Of a stretch of 64,000 nucleotides of DNA, positions 36,759-45,255 are shown piece by piece; positions within the stretch are counted from its first letter, which is position 1, and the number at the start of each line of letters is the position of its first letter. The stretch spans positions 992,001-1,056,000 of the forward strand of contig BPGE01000001.1 in NCBI GenBank assembly GCA_026002875.1, in the 5' to 3' direction. The notes below the pieces were generated by a model, which ran no database searches, was not told where the DNA came from, and saw only the letters and a program-made list of their open reading frames with translations. Origin of the DNA: Bryobacteraceae bacterium (GTDB lineage Bacteria > Acidobacteriota > Terriglobia > Bryobacterales > Bryobacteraceae). A program made the translations under genes and the position numbers.

Positions 36759-37622
36759 TCAGTCCTCGCTGCGGAAAAATCCGCCCAGCGATTCGAGAGG
36801 CCCTCTCTCGTCTCCGCCCGCCTGGCCGGGACTGAGCTCCCTGCGCAGCTTTTCGAGCGTCAGGCTCTGGATGATGACGCGGCCCGGACCCCTCAGGGTG
36901 GCGAGGAAGAGTCCTTCGCCCCCGAAGATGGCCGTCTTGATGCCGCCCGCGAACTGGACGTCGTAATCGACGCTTTCATCGAAGGCCACAATGCAGCCCG
37001 TGTCGACCTGGAGCACCTCGCCCGGCCCGAGCTCGAATTCAACGAAATCTCCTCCCGCGTGGATGAAGGCCGTTCCGGGGCCCGTAATCTTCTGCAGGAT
37101 GAACCCCTCGCCGCCGAACAGCCCGGTTCCGATCTTCTTGACGAAGGCGATATCGACGCGGGTGGAAGACTGCGCGCAGACGAAGCTGTCTCTTTGCGCC
37201 AGAATGGACTGGCCTGCTTTCAGGTCAAACGCCTGGATCCTGCCCGGATAGGCGCCGGCGAATCCCACCTCCCCGGGCGCAGTGGCGCGGAAATACGTCC
37301 AGAACAAAGACTCGCCCATCAGCTTCCGTTTCAGCGCGCCCCAGATCTTCTCGCCGATGGATTGCCCCGTCATCCGGCTCTCCCACTGCACGGATGCGGT
37401 CTTGTAGATCATCTTGCCGGCTTCGGCATAGACTTCCTGCCCGGGCTTCAGACGGATGCGGACGATCTGCAGGTTGTCTCCCTGGATCGTGTAATCCAGC
37501 GGCTCTGCCTGCGCATATCCGTACGCGCCGGCCACAGGCGCCGCGCCCAGCGCGGCGCCGCAGCGCGCACAGAACCGGGCGCCATCCACCGCTTCCGAAC
37601 CGCAACTCGTGCAATAAGGCAT
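36759..37622 (-). CDS. AIM24/TIGR00266 family protein with zinc ribbon
   Basis: A 287-residue protein. It begins with a zinc ribbon (MPYCTSCGSEAVDGARFCARCG, two CxxC pairs). The rest matches the AIM24 (TIGR00266) beta-barrel family: LKPGQEVYAEAGKMIYKTASVQWE, RIQAFDLKAGQSILAQRDSF, GGEGFILQKITGPGTAFIHAGG and GGEGLFLATLRGPGRVIIQSL. The GEG-FLxxxxGPG blocks repeat as usual. Function is unknown in bacteria; the yeast homologue is a mitochondrial inner-membrane organiser. Start 37622 was chosen because the protein then begins at the ribbon; the frame upstream is open for 2 kb on the wrong strand of another gene. Confidence 0.88.
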   Translation of the reverse strand: MPYCTSCGSEAVDGARFCARCGAALGAAPVAGAYGYAQAEPLDYTIQGDNLQIVRIRLKPGQEVYAEAGKMIYKTASVQWESRMTGQSIGEKIWGALKRKLMGESLFWTYFRATAPGEVGFAGAYPGRIQAFDLKAGQSILAQRDSFVCAQSSTRVDIAFVKKIGTGLFGGEGFILQKITGPGTAFIHAGGDFVEFELGPGEVLQVDTGCIVAFDESVDYDVQFAGGIKTAIFGGEGLFLATLRGPGRVIIQSLTLEKLRRELSPGQAGGDERGPLESLGGFFRSED

Positions 37623-37709
37623 CGGGTCTCTCCCTCGCGTCCAAGAAGATATGCTGAAACCAGGGGGCGAAACGGCGGAGCCGCCGGGCCCGTCCATCGC
37701 ATCACTGTC

Positions 37710-39944
37710 ATGATACGAAGATCCTTTCTGGCAAGTTCCCTCGCGCTGTGGCTTGCCGCCGCGCCCCTGCCCGGCCGCACGCTGCAGGTGACGTGCGGGA
37801 CGGAACGCGGCGCGCGGTGGACTGCGCCGGCCGAGCACGAAGCGCGGCGGCTGATGGAGAGAAGACTGCGGCCTGCCGCGCGCGAGGCGCAGCAGCCCTG
37901 GGCGCGGGACTACGGCCACATCGCCGTGATGGACGCGCGCGGCGGCGTGGTGATGGAGCCCAACTCGTTCAATCTCACGGGCCGCAGCGTTTCGTTCGAG
38001 CCCGTCAACGCGGCTGCGGCCAGCTACCGGCTCCAGGTGGCGCCGCAGGCATACGACCCGCAGGCGGCCGAACGCGGCCAGCGACTCGAGGGGCTCGGAG
38101 ACGACGATTTCCGCTCTGTCGGTCTGCCCTTCGAATTTCCTTTCTTCGGCCAGCGGCACCGCACGATGCTCGTGCACTCGGACGGGACGGTGACGTTCGT
38201 CCAGCCGGACGCCGATTCGTCGGCACGCAGTCTGGGACGGCTGTTTTCCGGACCGCCGCGCATCGCGCCGCTGTTCGCCGATCTGGATCCGACGCGGGGC
38301 GGAGCGGTGACCGTGGATCAGCACGCCGGCCGGGTGACGGTGACCTGGCGCGACGTGCCTGAATACCGCGATTTCGGGACCGGGCCGCGGCAGACGTTCC
38401 AGCTGGTTCTCGAAGCGGGCGGCCGCATCAGTTTTCACTTTGTTTCGGGAACCCCGTCTGCCGCCGTCGTGGGCATCGCGCCGGGATACCTGCAGGGTTC
38501 GCCCGAGGTGGTCGACTATGACGCGCCCCCCGGGGGCGAGTTCACTTCGGCGGTGGCGGAGCGGTTCGGCAACGAGCGCACGCTCGACGTGGTGCGCATC
38601 GCGCAGCGATTTTTCGAGACGCACGAGGACGCCTACGACTACCTGGTGATCTTCAACTCGCTGGACATCGCCGCGGCGCCGAATGCAGTGGCCTACGAGG
38701 TGACGGTGCGTTCGAACACGACCGGCATCGGCGACACGGCGCTCGACCGGGGCTTCGTCTACGGATCGCCCCGGCGGCTGCAGGCGGTGTTGAACATGGG
38801 GCCGCTGAGCCAGTATCCCCGCGACCCTTACGCGCGGGTGGGCTCGCGCGGCGCCATCACGGGCGACTCGACGATGACCATCCTCGGCCACGAGGCAGGC
38901 CACCTGTTTCTGGCGCTGGCCAGCGTGCGCGATCCTGACCGCCCCACGGACCTGCCCATGCTGGGCGCGCAGCTGGCCCACTGGAGTTTCAACTTCCATT
39001 CCGATGCATCGCTTCTGGAGGGCAACCGCATCGCGGACAACGGCGACGGCACGTTCCTGACTACAGCCACCGTCGAGGGTTTCTCGGCGCTGGATCAATA
39101 CCTGATGGGGCTGCGCGGTCCGGGCGAGGTGGAGCCCGTGTTTTACGTGGCCAATTCCGGCATCTCGCGCAGCGCGCTCCCGCAGGTCAACTTCGCCATC
39201 CGCGGACAACGGCGGAACGTGACCATCGAGGATCTGATCGCCGCCGAGGGGCGCCGCACGCCGGATGACACGGTGGCGCAGCGCCTGTTCCGCTTTGCTT
39301 TCATTCTGATCGTGCCTGCCGGGACTGAGCCCTCTGCGGAAGAGCTGGCGCAGCTGGAGACCTACCGGGCGGAGTTCGAGCCTTTCTTCCACCGGGCGGC
39401 GGGCGGGCGCGCCTGGGCTGGCGCATCGCTGCACCGGATGCTGAGCTCGACAATCTGGCCCGCGGCAGGCGGCGTGGCTGGCGAGCCCATTCCCGTCCGG
39501 CTCTCCATTGCGAGGCCTCTGAACCGCGACCTGCGCATCGGGCTGTACGCCTCCAGTTTCATCGAGCCCGTCCAGCCGGCGGTCATCCCCGCCGGCGCCA
39601 CGGAAACGACACTGACTTTGCGCGCCACAGGCGCAGGCGTGGCAGACGTGTACTTCTTCGCCGATGATCCCTCGTTCGAGGTGGTGCACCAGAAGCTGGA
39701 CGTGAAAGCGGCGCGCGCCCAGGTCTCGCTCGTGGACTATTGGCGGGACGAGGGTCTGCTGGTTCTCCGCGCCACCGATGAAAACCGGCTGCCCTATCCG
39801 GGGCTGCCCGTGCGCATCGAGGGGCTGGACAGGCCGGTCCGCACGGACGCTGGAGGATTCGTCTGGCTGGCCTGGGACGGCTCGGCGCCGGCCACTGCAT
39901 GGATCGAAGGGGCCGAATCGACGCGGATCGTCGTCCGCCCGTGA
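37710..39944 (+). CDS. Secreted HExxH protein, probable zinc metallopeptidase
   Basis: A 744-residue exported protein. Signal peptide MIRRSFLASSLALWLAAAPLPG (possibly Tat-like). Middle region about 110-280 has beta-strand-rich segments seen in large secreted proteins (FEFPFFGQRHRTMLVHSDG, TVTWRDVPEY). The motif ILGHEAGHLFLAL contains His394-Glu395-x-x-His398, the zinc and catalytic residues of gluzincin/metzincin-type peptidases. A third ligand was not assigned. C-terminal 150 residues look like Ig/FN-like domains (RLSIARPLNRDLRIGLY; VRIEGLDRPVRTDAGGFVW). No exact family was recognised. Confidence 0.7.
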   Translation: MIRRSFLASSLALWLAAAPLPGRTLQVTCGTERGARWTAPAEHEARRLMERRLRPAAREAQQPWARDYGHIAVMDARGGVVMEPNSFNLTGRSVSFEPVNAAAASYRLQVAPQAYDPQAAERGQRLEGLGDDDFRSVGLPFEFPFFGQRHRTMLVHSDGTVTFVQPDADSSARSLGRLFSGPPRIAPLFADLDPTRGGAVTVDQHAGRVTVTWRDVPEYRDFGTGPRQTFQLVLEAGGRISFHFVSGTPSAAVVGIAPGYLQGSPEVVDYDAPPGGEFTSAVAERFGNERTLDVVRIAQRFFETHEDAYDYLVIFNSLDIAAAPNAVAYEVTVRSNTTGIGDTALDRGFVYGSPRRLQAVLNMGPLSQYPRDPYARVGSRGAITGDSTMTILGHEAGHLFLALASVRDPDRPTDLPMLGAQLAHWSFNFHSDASLLEGNRIADNGDGTFLTTATVEGFSALDQYLMGLRGPGEVEPVFYVANSGISRSALPQVNFAIRGQRRNVTIEDLIAAEGRRTPDDTVAQRLFRFAFILIVPAGTEPSAEELAQLETYRAEFEPFFHRAAGGRAWAGASLHRMLSSTIWPAAGGVAGEPIPVRLSIARPLNRDLRIGLYASSFIEPVQPAVIPAGATETTLTLRATGAGVADVYFFADDPSFEVVHQKLDVKAARAQVSLVDYWRDEGLLVLRATDENRLPYPGLPVRIEGLDRPVRTDAGGFVWLAWDGSAPATAWIEGAESTRIVVRP

Positions 39945-39953
39945 AGCAGGCTG

Positions 39954-39969
39954 CGCGGGCGCGCCCGCG
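39954..39969. terminator. Possible shared hairpin between convergent genes
   Basis: CGCGGGC-GC-GCCCGCG is a perfect palindrome in the 37-base gap between the HExxH gene and efp, which end towards each other. No T-run is present. Confidence 0.35.
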
Positions 39970-39981
39970 TCAGCGGGTGGC

Positions 39982-40548
39982 TCAGGCGGTGGCGACCCGC
40001 TCCTGGTAAGTGCCCTCGGACGTGTTCACGCGGATGACGTCGCCTTCGTTGACGAACTGCGGCACCGTGACGACGAGGCCCGTTTCCAGTTTGGCGGGTT
40101 TGCCGACGTTGGAAACGCTCGCGCCCTTCAGACCCGGTTCGGTCTCCACCACCTTCAGGTCGACAGTGGGCGGCAGCTCGACGCTGATCGGCTTGCCCTC
40201 GTAGAACTCGACGTGGACGCGGAGGTTGGGCACGAGGTACTGGGTTCCGTCGCCGAGCTCGTCCTTCGTCAGGTGGATCTGCTCGAAGTTCTCCGTGTTC
40301 ATGAAATAGTAGTACTCGCCGTCGTCGTACATGTACTCCATCTCGACTTCTTCGAGCACGGCTTTTTCCACGCGGTCTTCGGAAGAGAACCGGTGTTCGA
40401 TCATCGCGCCGGTGCGCAGATTGCGCATCTTGGCCTGCACAAAGCCGCGCAGGTTGCCGGGCGTGCGGTGGAAGGTGGAAAAGACCGAGTGCAGTTCGTT
40501 GTTGAACTTGATCACCATCCCCGGGCGCAGTTGGGTCGCCTGGATCAT
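39982..40548 (-). CDS. efp: Translation elongation factor P
   Basis: A 188-residue EF-P that relieves ribosome stalling at polyproline. KOW-like domain I holds the loop that enters the peptidyl-transfer centre, here [10 protein letters not shown]; domains II and III follow ([47 protein letters not shown]). The loop-tip residue that is Lys34 in E. coli (modified by EpmA) or Arg32 in Pseudomonas (EarP) is Asn32 here, so those modifications cannot occur at this position. Divergent from the next secreted-protein gene. Confidence 0.96.
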   Translation of the reverse strand: MIQATQLRPGMVIKFNNELHSVFSTFHRTPGNLRGFVQAKMRNLRTGAMIEHRFSSEDRVEKAVLEEVEMEYMYDDGEYYYFMNTENFEQIHLTKDELGDGTQYLVPNLRVHVEFYEGKPISVELPPTVDLKVVETEPGLKGASVSNVGKPAKLETGLVVTVPQFVNEGDVIRVNTSEGTYQERVATA

Positions 40549-40643
40549 GCAGAGTAAAGCTCCTCTTTGTGGGGTGGAAACCTACATTTTACCGAATTTC
40601 TCGCACTTCCGCCCGCGCCGGGCATCTAACAGAGGGATCCGCT

Positions 40644-41288
40644 ATGAAACGGCTGCTTGTCCTGTTCTGCCTGCTGGCGCCCCTCGGGGCGCAGACCGAA
40701 CCAAACGCCGCCGCTGAGGGGAACCGCCCGGCCGGCGTGATGGCCTTCGGACGCTACTTCAATACCGTGAACCGTTCCGATTGGCGGCCGCTGACGGGCG
40801 AGGAGCGGTGGCGCATTTACTGGCGGACGACCTACGCCTCGCCGGGGACCTTCTTCCGCGCCGCCGGACCCGCTCTCGGCGACCACCTGAACGACCGTCC
40901 CGAAGTCTGGCCCCAGGGCATGGAAGGGTACTCGCGGCGGTTCGCGAACCGCTTCGCCCGCTTCGCCCTGCAGGACTCGCTGTCGCACGCCTCGTCCGCG
41001 GCTCTCGGTTATGACGTGCGGTATGTCCGCTGCGAGTGCACGGGGTTCTTTCCGCGGTTCGGCCACGCTTTGAAGTGGAACTTTCTCACGCTGGACCGCA
41101 ACGGGCGCACGGTGCTGAATACGCCCCGCATCGGATCGGCTTTCGCCGCCGAGTTCATCGGCAACGCATGGATGCCGGAGGGTTATCGGACAAACGCTGA
41201 GGCGTTCCGCGGAGTGGGCATCCAGCTCGGAGTGGGCGCGCTGTTCAATACGATCCGGGAGTTCGCGCCGCGCGGCAGGCAGCGCTGA
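40644..41288 (+). CDS. Secreted hypothetical protein
   Basis: A 214-residue exported protein; signal peptide MKRLLVLFCLLAPLGAQ. The body has FGRYFNTVNRSDWRPLTGEERWRIYWRTTYASPGTF, then [37 protein letters not shown], and FIGNAWMPEGYR. Similar secreted proteins appear to be common in Acidobacteria, but no domain name was recognised. Start ATG 40644 has AGAGGGA at a good distance. Aromatic and Arg-rich; two Cys in RCEC. Confidence 0.65.
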   Translation: MKRLLVLFCLLAPLGAQTEPNAAAEGNRPAGVMAFGRYFNTVNRSDWRPLTGEERWRIYWRTTYASPGTFFRAAGPALGDHLNDRPEVWPQGMEGYSRRFANRFARFALQDSLSHASSAALGYDVRYVRCECTGFFPRFGHALKWNFLTLDRNGRTVLNTPRIGSAFAAEFIGNAWMPEGYRTNAEAFRGVGIQLGVGALFNTIREFAPRGRQR

Positions 41289-41500
41289 AGGGCGACTCGG
41301 AAGCGCCCGTCCCTGTTTGCGCCGCACCCGGCGCATCTCCACCAAATGGCTGGATCAGAATGCAGCCCCGCATGCGTCCGTTCCGGCCAGCCGCCACGGC
41401 TGACTGCTGCCTCAGCCCTGGAAGCGGGCGGCGGCGTTGACCCCGGCCCTCCATTCAGCCAGGACGCGGCAGGCGCCCGGTTCCGCTGATCTTTCTTCTC

Positions 41501-41947
41501 TCAGTCCTTCACGCGCACTTCGACCGGAATGCCCTCGCGGACGCTCTGCGTGACGACGCAGAAGTCCTCGAACAGCTCGAGGCAGCGGGCGGCCTTTTCG
41601 CGCTCGCCCGGAGGGAAGCGCGGATCGATCTCCACCTCGACCGATGCGATGCGGAGCCTGCCCCGCTCGTTGCGGCCGAGCTTCACGTGGACGCGGGTTT
41701 CCATCGGACCGAGTTCGACCCGCGCCTTGCGCGTGCAGAACAGGAGGCTGGCCGTGAGGCAGTTGCCGATGGCCGCGGCCAGGATGCGCGAGGCGTTGGG
41801 CGCAGCGTCGCGGCCGAGCGGTTCGGGCTCGTCCATGCGCAGCGGCGCATAGTGTTCCTTGTCGAAGCTCACTTCGAACTCGAAGTTCTCAAGCTGCTTC
41901 ATCGAAATGGTGAATTCGTGGACGATCTGCGTCTGCGGATCCGGCAT
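41501..41947 (-). CDS. OsmC-like peroxide-related protein
   Basis: A 148-residue OsmC/Ohr-fold protein. The segment NASRILAAAIGNCLTASLLFCTRKARVE holds the first conserved Cys, and LELFEDFCVVTQSVREGIPV the second, at family positions. OsmC proteins reduce organic hydroperoxides with these two cysteines. Start ATG 41947 is supported by AGGAGGGCCC directly upstream; the longer frame (41971) adds MLSGTGGP and is unlikely. Confidence 0.85.
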   Translation of the reverse strand: MPDPQTQIVHEFTISMKQLENFEFEVSFDKEHYAPLRMDEPEPLGRDAAPNASRILAAAIGNCLTASLLFCTRKARVELGPMETRVHVKLGRNERGRLRIASVEVEIDPRFPPGEREKAARCLELFEDFCVVTQSVREGIPVEVRVKD

Positions 41948-42048
41948 GGGCCCTCCTGTCCCTGACAGCATACCGTGGGCAGGCCGGTTTCAACGAACAG
42001 CAACCGGGGATTCACGGGACCGTGATTCCCAGTTCGCATACTTGAGCC

Positions 42049-43842
42049 GTGCAGCCTGCCCAGATTCTTCACCGCCTGAAAGGCAGTTTCCGGGTTCCGG
42101 TCCGGGTGCATTCGAGCCGCGGGCGGAAGGCGCGGCGCATCGCCGAGGACCTGCTGTTTTCCGGGCTGCGTGGGTTGATGCAGTCCGCGCGCCGGATGGA
42201 AGGCGGTAACGTCTTCGACCGGCTTCTCCAGGCGCTGGAAATCGAGCTTGCCGTGCCTCCCGGCGATTGGGAGCGGATCCCGGAAAGCGGTCCGCTGGTC
42301 GTGGCCGCCAACCATCCGACCGGACTGCTCGATGGCGCCATCGCCGCCAGCCTCTGCCTGCGAAGGCGCCCGGATGTGCGCATTCTCGTCAACCACCTGC
42401 TGCCCTCGCACGAGGAGATCGACCCTTATCTGATCCGGGTGGATCCCTACGGACGCGCGGGCAGCGTGTCGAACAACCGCGGCGCCATGCGCGAGGCGGT
42501 GCGTTGGCTGAAGAAAGGCGGCGCCCTGATCGTGTTTCCCGCCGGCGACGTGTCGCGGATCGACTGGAAGCACTGGGCGGTGGAGGATCCCGAGTGGAAT
42601 CCCTCCATTGCGCGGCTTATCCGCGCCGGCGGCGCCGCAGCGCTGCCGCTTCATATCCGCGCGGGCAACAGTCCGGTGTTTCATCTGCTGGGCGCCGTTC
42701 ACCCGCGGCTGAAGACGGTCCGCCTTCCGTTCGAGATGCTGAACAAACGCGGCGCGGCTGTGCGCGTGCGGGTGGGCATGCCTGTCCCGTTGCGGAAGCT
42801 GGCGCAGCTCGACGACGCGGCGCTGATGGCGCACCTGCGGGCCCGAAGCATTTTGTTGGGAAAATGTTCTTCCGCGCCCCTGCCGCAGCCGCCCCCTGCC
42901 GGGGAACGCGCTGCGGCCGCGGCGGTCACGCCGTCCCTGCTCGAGCGGTCCCTGCGCCGGCGCTGCCTGGTCGAAACACCGGAGTGGGCTGTGACCGCAT
43001 TCCAGGCTTCGGAAGACCCGGAACTGATGCGCGAGATCGGCCGTCTCCGCGAACTGACCTTCCGGGCGGCAGGCGAAGGCACGGGACGCGAGATCGACAT
43101 CGACCGCTTCGACGGCCACTACGATCAGCTTGTTCTGTGGAATCTCAAGGACGGGGCGATCGCCGGGGGGTACCGGATCGGCGCCACGCAGGCGATCCTT
43201 CCCGCGCACGGACCGGCGGGGCTTTATACATCCACTCTTTTCCGTTACCAGCCGGAGTTCTTCCGGCGGCTCGGTCCCGCGGCGGAGCTGGGCCGCTCGT
43301 TCGTCTGCCCGGAATACCAGAAGCTCTACATGCCTCTGCTGATGCTGTGGCAGGGCATCGGTGCATGGATCGTGCGTCATCCCGACTGCCGCTACCTGTT
43401 CGGTCCGGTCAGCATCAGCGACACGTACGCGCCGGCGTCGCGCCTGCTGCTGTCCACGGCGCTGCTGGAAACCGCCGGCGAACCCGCGCTGGCGCGGCTC
43501 GTGCGCCCGCGCCGTCCTCTGCGCTCCCCCGAAGCGGGCGCCGTGCGGCGCGAGTGGCGGCGGCTGCGGCTGAGCGAGCCGGAGCAGCTCTCGGAACTGG
43601 TCGCTTCGCTCGAGCCCGACGGCAAGGGCATGCCCGTGCTGCTGCGCCAATACCTCAAGCTCGGCGGACGCCTGCTGGCGTTCAACGTGGACCGGCACTT
43701 TTCGAATACGCTGGACGGTCTGATCCTCGTCGATCTGCTGCGTACTGAACCCCAGCTTCTTCAGCGCTACCTCACAGCCGAGGGCGCAAAGAAGTTCCTC
43801 ATGTACTGGCAGGAAAAGGAGCGCGTGAAGGCGGCTTCCTGA
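42049..43842 (+). CDS. Two-domain acyltransferase, OlsF-like (ornithine-lipid type)
   Basis: A 597-residue protein joining two acyltransferases. The N-terminal half is PlsC/LPLAT-like: VVAANHPTGLLDG (catalytic His-x4-Asp is NHPTGLLD), then ALIVFPAGDVSR. The C-terminal half, from about 320, is a GNAT-like OlsB/hemolysin-family N-acyltransferase: LRELTFRAAGEGTGREIDIDRFDGHYDQLVLW, ELGRSFVCPEYQ. This order matches OlsF, which makes ornithine lipid in two steps; glycine or other amino lipids are alternatives. A 20-residue Pro/Ala linker near 275-300 separates the halves. Likely membrane-associated. Confidence 0.8.
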   Translation: MQPAQILHRLKGSFRVPVRVHSSRGRKARRIAEDLLFSGLRGLMQSARRMEGGNVFDRLLQALEIELAVPPGDWERIPESGPLVVAANHPTGLLDGAIAASLCLRRRPDVRILVNHLLPSHEEIDPYLIRVDPYGRAGSVSNNRGAMREAVRWLKKGGALIVFPAGDVSRIDWKHWAVEDPEWNPSIARLIRAGGAAALPLHIRAGNSPVFHLLGAVHPRLKTVRLPFEMLNKRGAAVRVRVGMPVPLRKLAQLDDAALMAHLRARSILLGKCSSAPLPQPPPAGERAAAAAVTPSLLERSLRRRCLVETPEWAVTAFQASEDPELMREIGRLRELTFRAAGEGTGREIDIDRFDGHYDQLVLWNLKDGAIAGGYRIGATQAILPAHGPAGLYTSTLFRYQPEFFRRLGPAAELGRSFVCPEYQKLYMPLLMLWQGIGAWIVRHPDCRYLFGPVSISDTYAPASRLLLSTALLETAGEPALARLVRPRRPLRSPEAGAVRREWRRLRLSEPEQLSELVASLEPDGKGMPVLLRQYLKLGGRLLAFNVDRHFSNTLDGLILVDLLRTEPQLLQRYLTAEGAKKFLMYWQEKERVKAAS

Positions 43843-43939
43843 CCCGCCGGCGCCCGGACCGCATCGGGCGCTGCACGCCACACGACATCCGCGGGGACAG
43901 GAATTCCCATTTTCCTCGCGTCGCCTGCGGAAGAATGCC

Positions 43940-44872
43940 TCAGAGACCTGCGCCGGCGGCGCCGGCCATCGTGTCCCCCGGCGTGGCGGAGCGCCAGAAG
44001 ACGTTCTCGTGGTGCCAGGCGAGAAATTTCCGCGATGGCGCCAGCGCTTCGTCTTGCGGCAGGCGCGCCTCGCGTCCGGCGAGCGGCCGGAACCACTCGT
44101 CAAGCCCGATGCGGCCGGCAAGGCGGCCGGAGACGAGGATGCGGTAATCGGCGTCGAGGCTGACAGCGCCGCGGTCGAAGGCGCGGTGGTGGATGGCGCA
44201 GAGGGCGAGCCCGTTCGCAATCTGATCCGGGCCGCCCGCCGGCCGCCACTGGATATGCGCCGCGCCCAGCCCGAGCGCGGCGCGGCCGAGCCGGACGTCG
44301 TAACCGCACAGGGCGCAGGCGCGGCCGTAAGCGTCCAGCACGGCCTCCCGGAACAGGATCTGTTCTTCGTGCGGCCGCGGCAGCAGAATGTGGCTCAGTC
44401 CGGCGGCCGCGAGGATCTCCGCGTGCAGGGATTCCGGAAAATGATTCTGCAGGACGGTCAGGGCCGCTTCCGCGGCAAGCAGGGGATCTTCGCGGAAAGC
44501 GCGGTCGATTTCCTCGGGAAAACCGCCGGGAATTTCGTGCGCGCGAAGTTCGCTGACCAGGGGTTCTTTGTTGCCGCTTCTCCGGGCGAGATTCTCGGCG
44601 CCGCGAATTTCCCAAAGACCTTCGCTCTGGAGATACCAGAAGGGATATTCGGGACGCGCGGAGTGGCCCGGCAGGCCGAATTCTTCGAGAAGACGCCTTA
44701 ATTTCTGTTCGATATCCGCGAATGGGGCCAGCCTGTCCTCGCCGCGCATCACGCGGCCCAGGGCGAGCAGGATCAGCAGAGGCTTGTGGGGGGCGCGCTT
44801 CTCGCCCCGCTTCCACACGTTGACTTCACGAATTCTATTGAGAATCTCGCGGGAATGGAGCGACTGCGCCAT
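43940..44872 (-). CDS. Phosphorothioate-DNA-dependent HNH restriction endonuclease
   Basis: A 310-residue protein of the SBD-HNH type (ScoMcrA-like, type IV restriction). The N-terminal sulphur-binding domain has RGEKRAPHKPLLILLALGRV and HSARPEYPFWYLQSEGLWEI, the pattern of enzymes that read phosphorothioate-modified DNA. The C-terminal HNH domain has CALCGYDVRLG, GAAHIQWRPAGGPDQIANG and CAIHHRAFDRG, with the catalytic His and metal-binding residues. No dnd or ssp modification genes are in the window, fitting a stand-alone defence against modified foreign DNA. Confidence 0.82.
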   Translation of the reverse strand: MAQSLHSREILNRIREVNVWKRGEKRAPHKPLLILLALGRVMRGEDRLAPFADIEQKLRRLLEEFGLPGHSARPEYPFWYLQSEGLWEIRGAENLARRSGNKEPLVSELRAHEIPGGFPEEIDRAFREDPLLAAEAALTVLQNHFPESLHAEILAAAGLSHILLPRPHEEQILFREAVLDAYGRACALCGYDVRLGRAALGLGAAHIQWRPAGGPDQIANGLALCAIHHRAFDRGAVSLDADYRILVSGRLAGRIGLDEWFRPLAGREARLPQDEALAPSRKFLAWHHENVFWRSATPGDTMAGAAGAGL

Positions 44873-45003
44873 GGCCGGATATCAGAATATGCGCGGGCGG
44901 ATGGCCGGTCAAGACCCTTTGGACGAAATGACGGCAGCCATCCGAACCGTTCATGCTCTGACCCTGCTTCGCGGGCCCGGCCGCGGCCTTCCCGGCGGCG
45001 GGA

Positions 45004-45207
45004 TCAGGCCGGGCGCACGTACACCAGGCGGCCGCGATCGTCATAGACGTAAATGGAACGGCCGCGGCGGATGGTTACCGTCGAAGACGTGAACCCCTGC
45101 AGGCCGTCCTCCCGGTTCGTTCCGGCCGGCCGCGTGTAAAGAAGCCGCCCGCGCTCGTCATAGACGTACACGACGCTGCCCCGTTCAATTGCGGAGCTGA
45201 TTGCCAT
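45004..45207 (-). CDS. Small protein with two YVYDxRGRL repeats
   Basis: A 67-residue protein made of two similar halves: SVVYVYDERGRLLYTRPAG and SIYVYDDRGRLVYVRPA. These resemble single YD/Rhs-like beta hairpins. No signal or membrane segment. AAAGGAGG lies 7 bases before the ATG, a stronger ribosome site than most genes here show. It follows the phosphatase/glycohydrolase fusion by 48 bases on the same strand. Function unknown; a small binding or assembly protein is possible. Confidence 0.7.
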   Translation of the reverse strand: MAISSAIERGSVVYVYDERGRLLYTRPAGTNREDGLQGFTSSTVTIRRGRSIYVYDDRGRLVYVRPA

Positions 45208-45255
45208 AGCGCGCCTCCTTTCTCCGGGAATTTCCCGCTCGGGACCAGGCCTGTT

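Noticed and set aside
34426-36966. Long + strand frame covering array 2 and the hybrid kinase region (846 codons)
   Set aside because: It is repeat-derived at its start and antisense to the clearly coding kinase gene for the rest.
37625-39689. N-terminal extension of the AIM24-like gene over 2 kb
   Set aside because: It is antisense to the HExxH gene; the zinc ribbon start at 37622 is far better.
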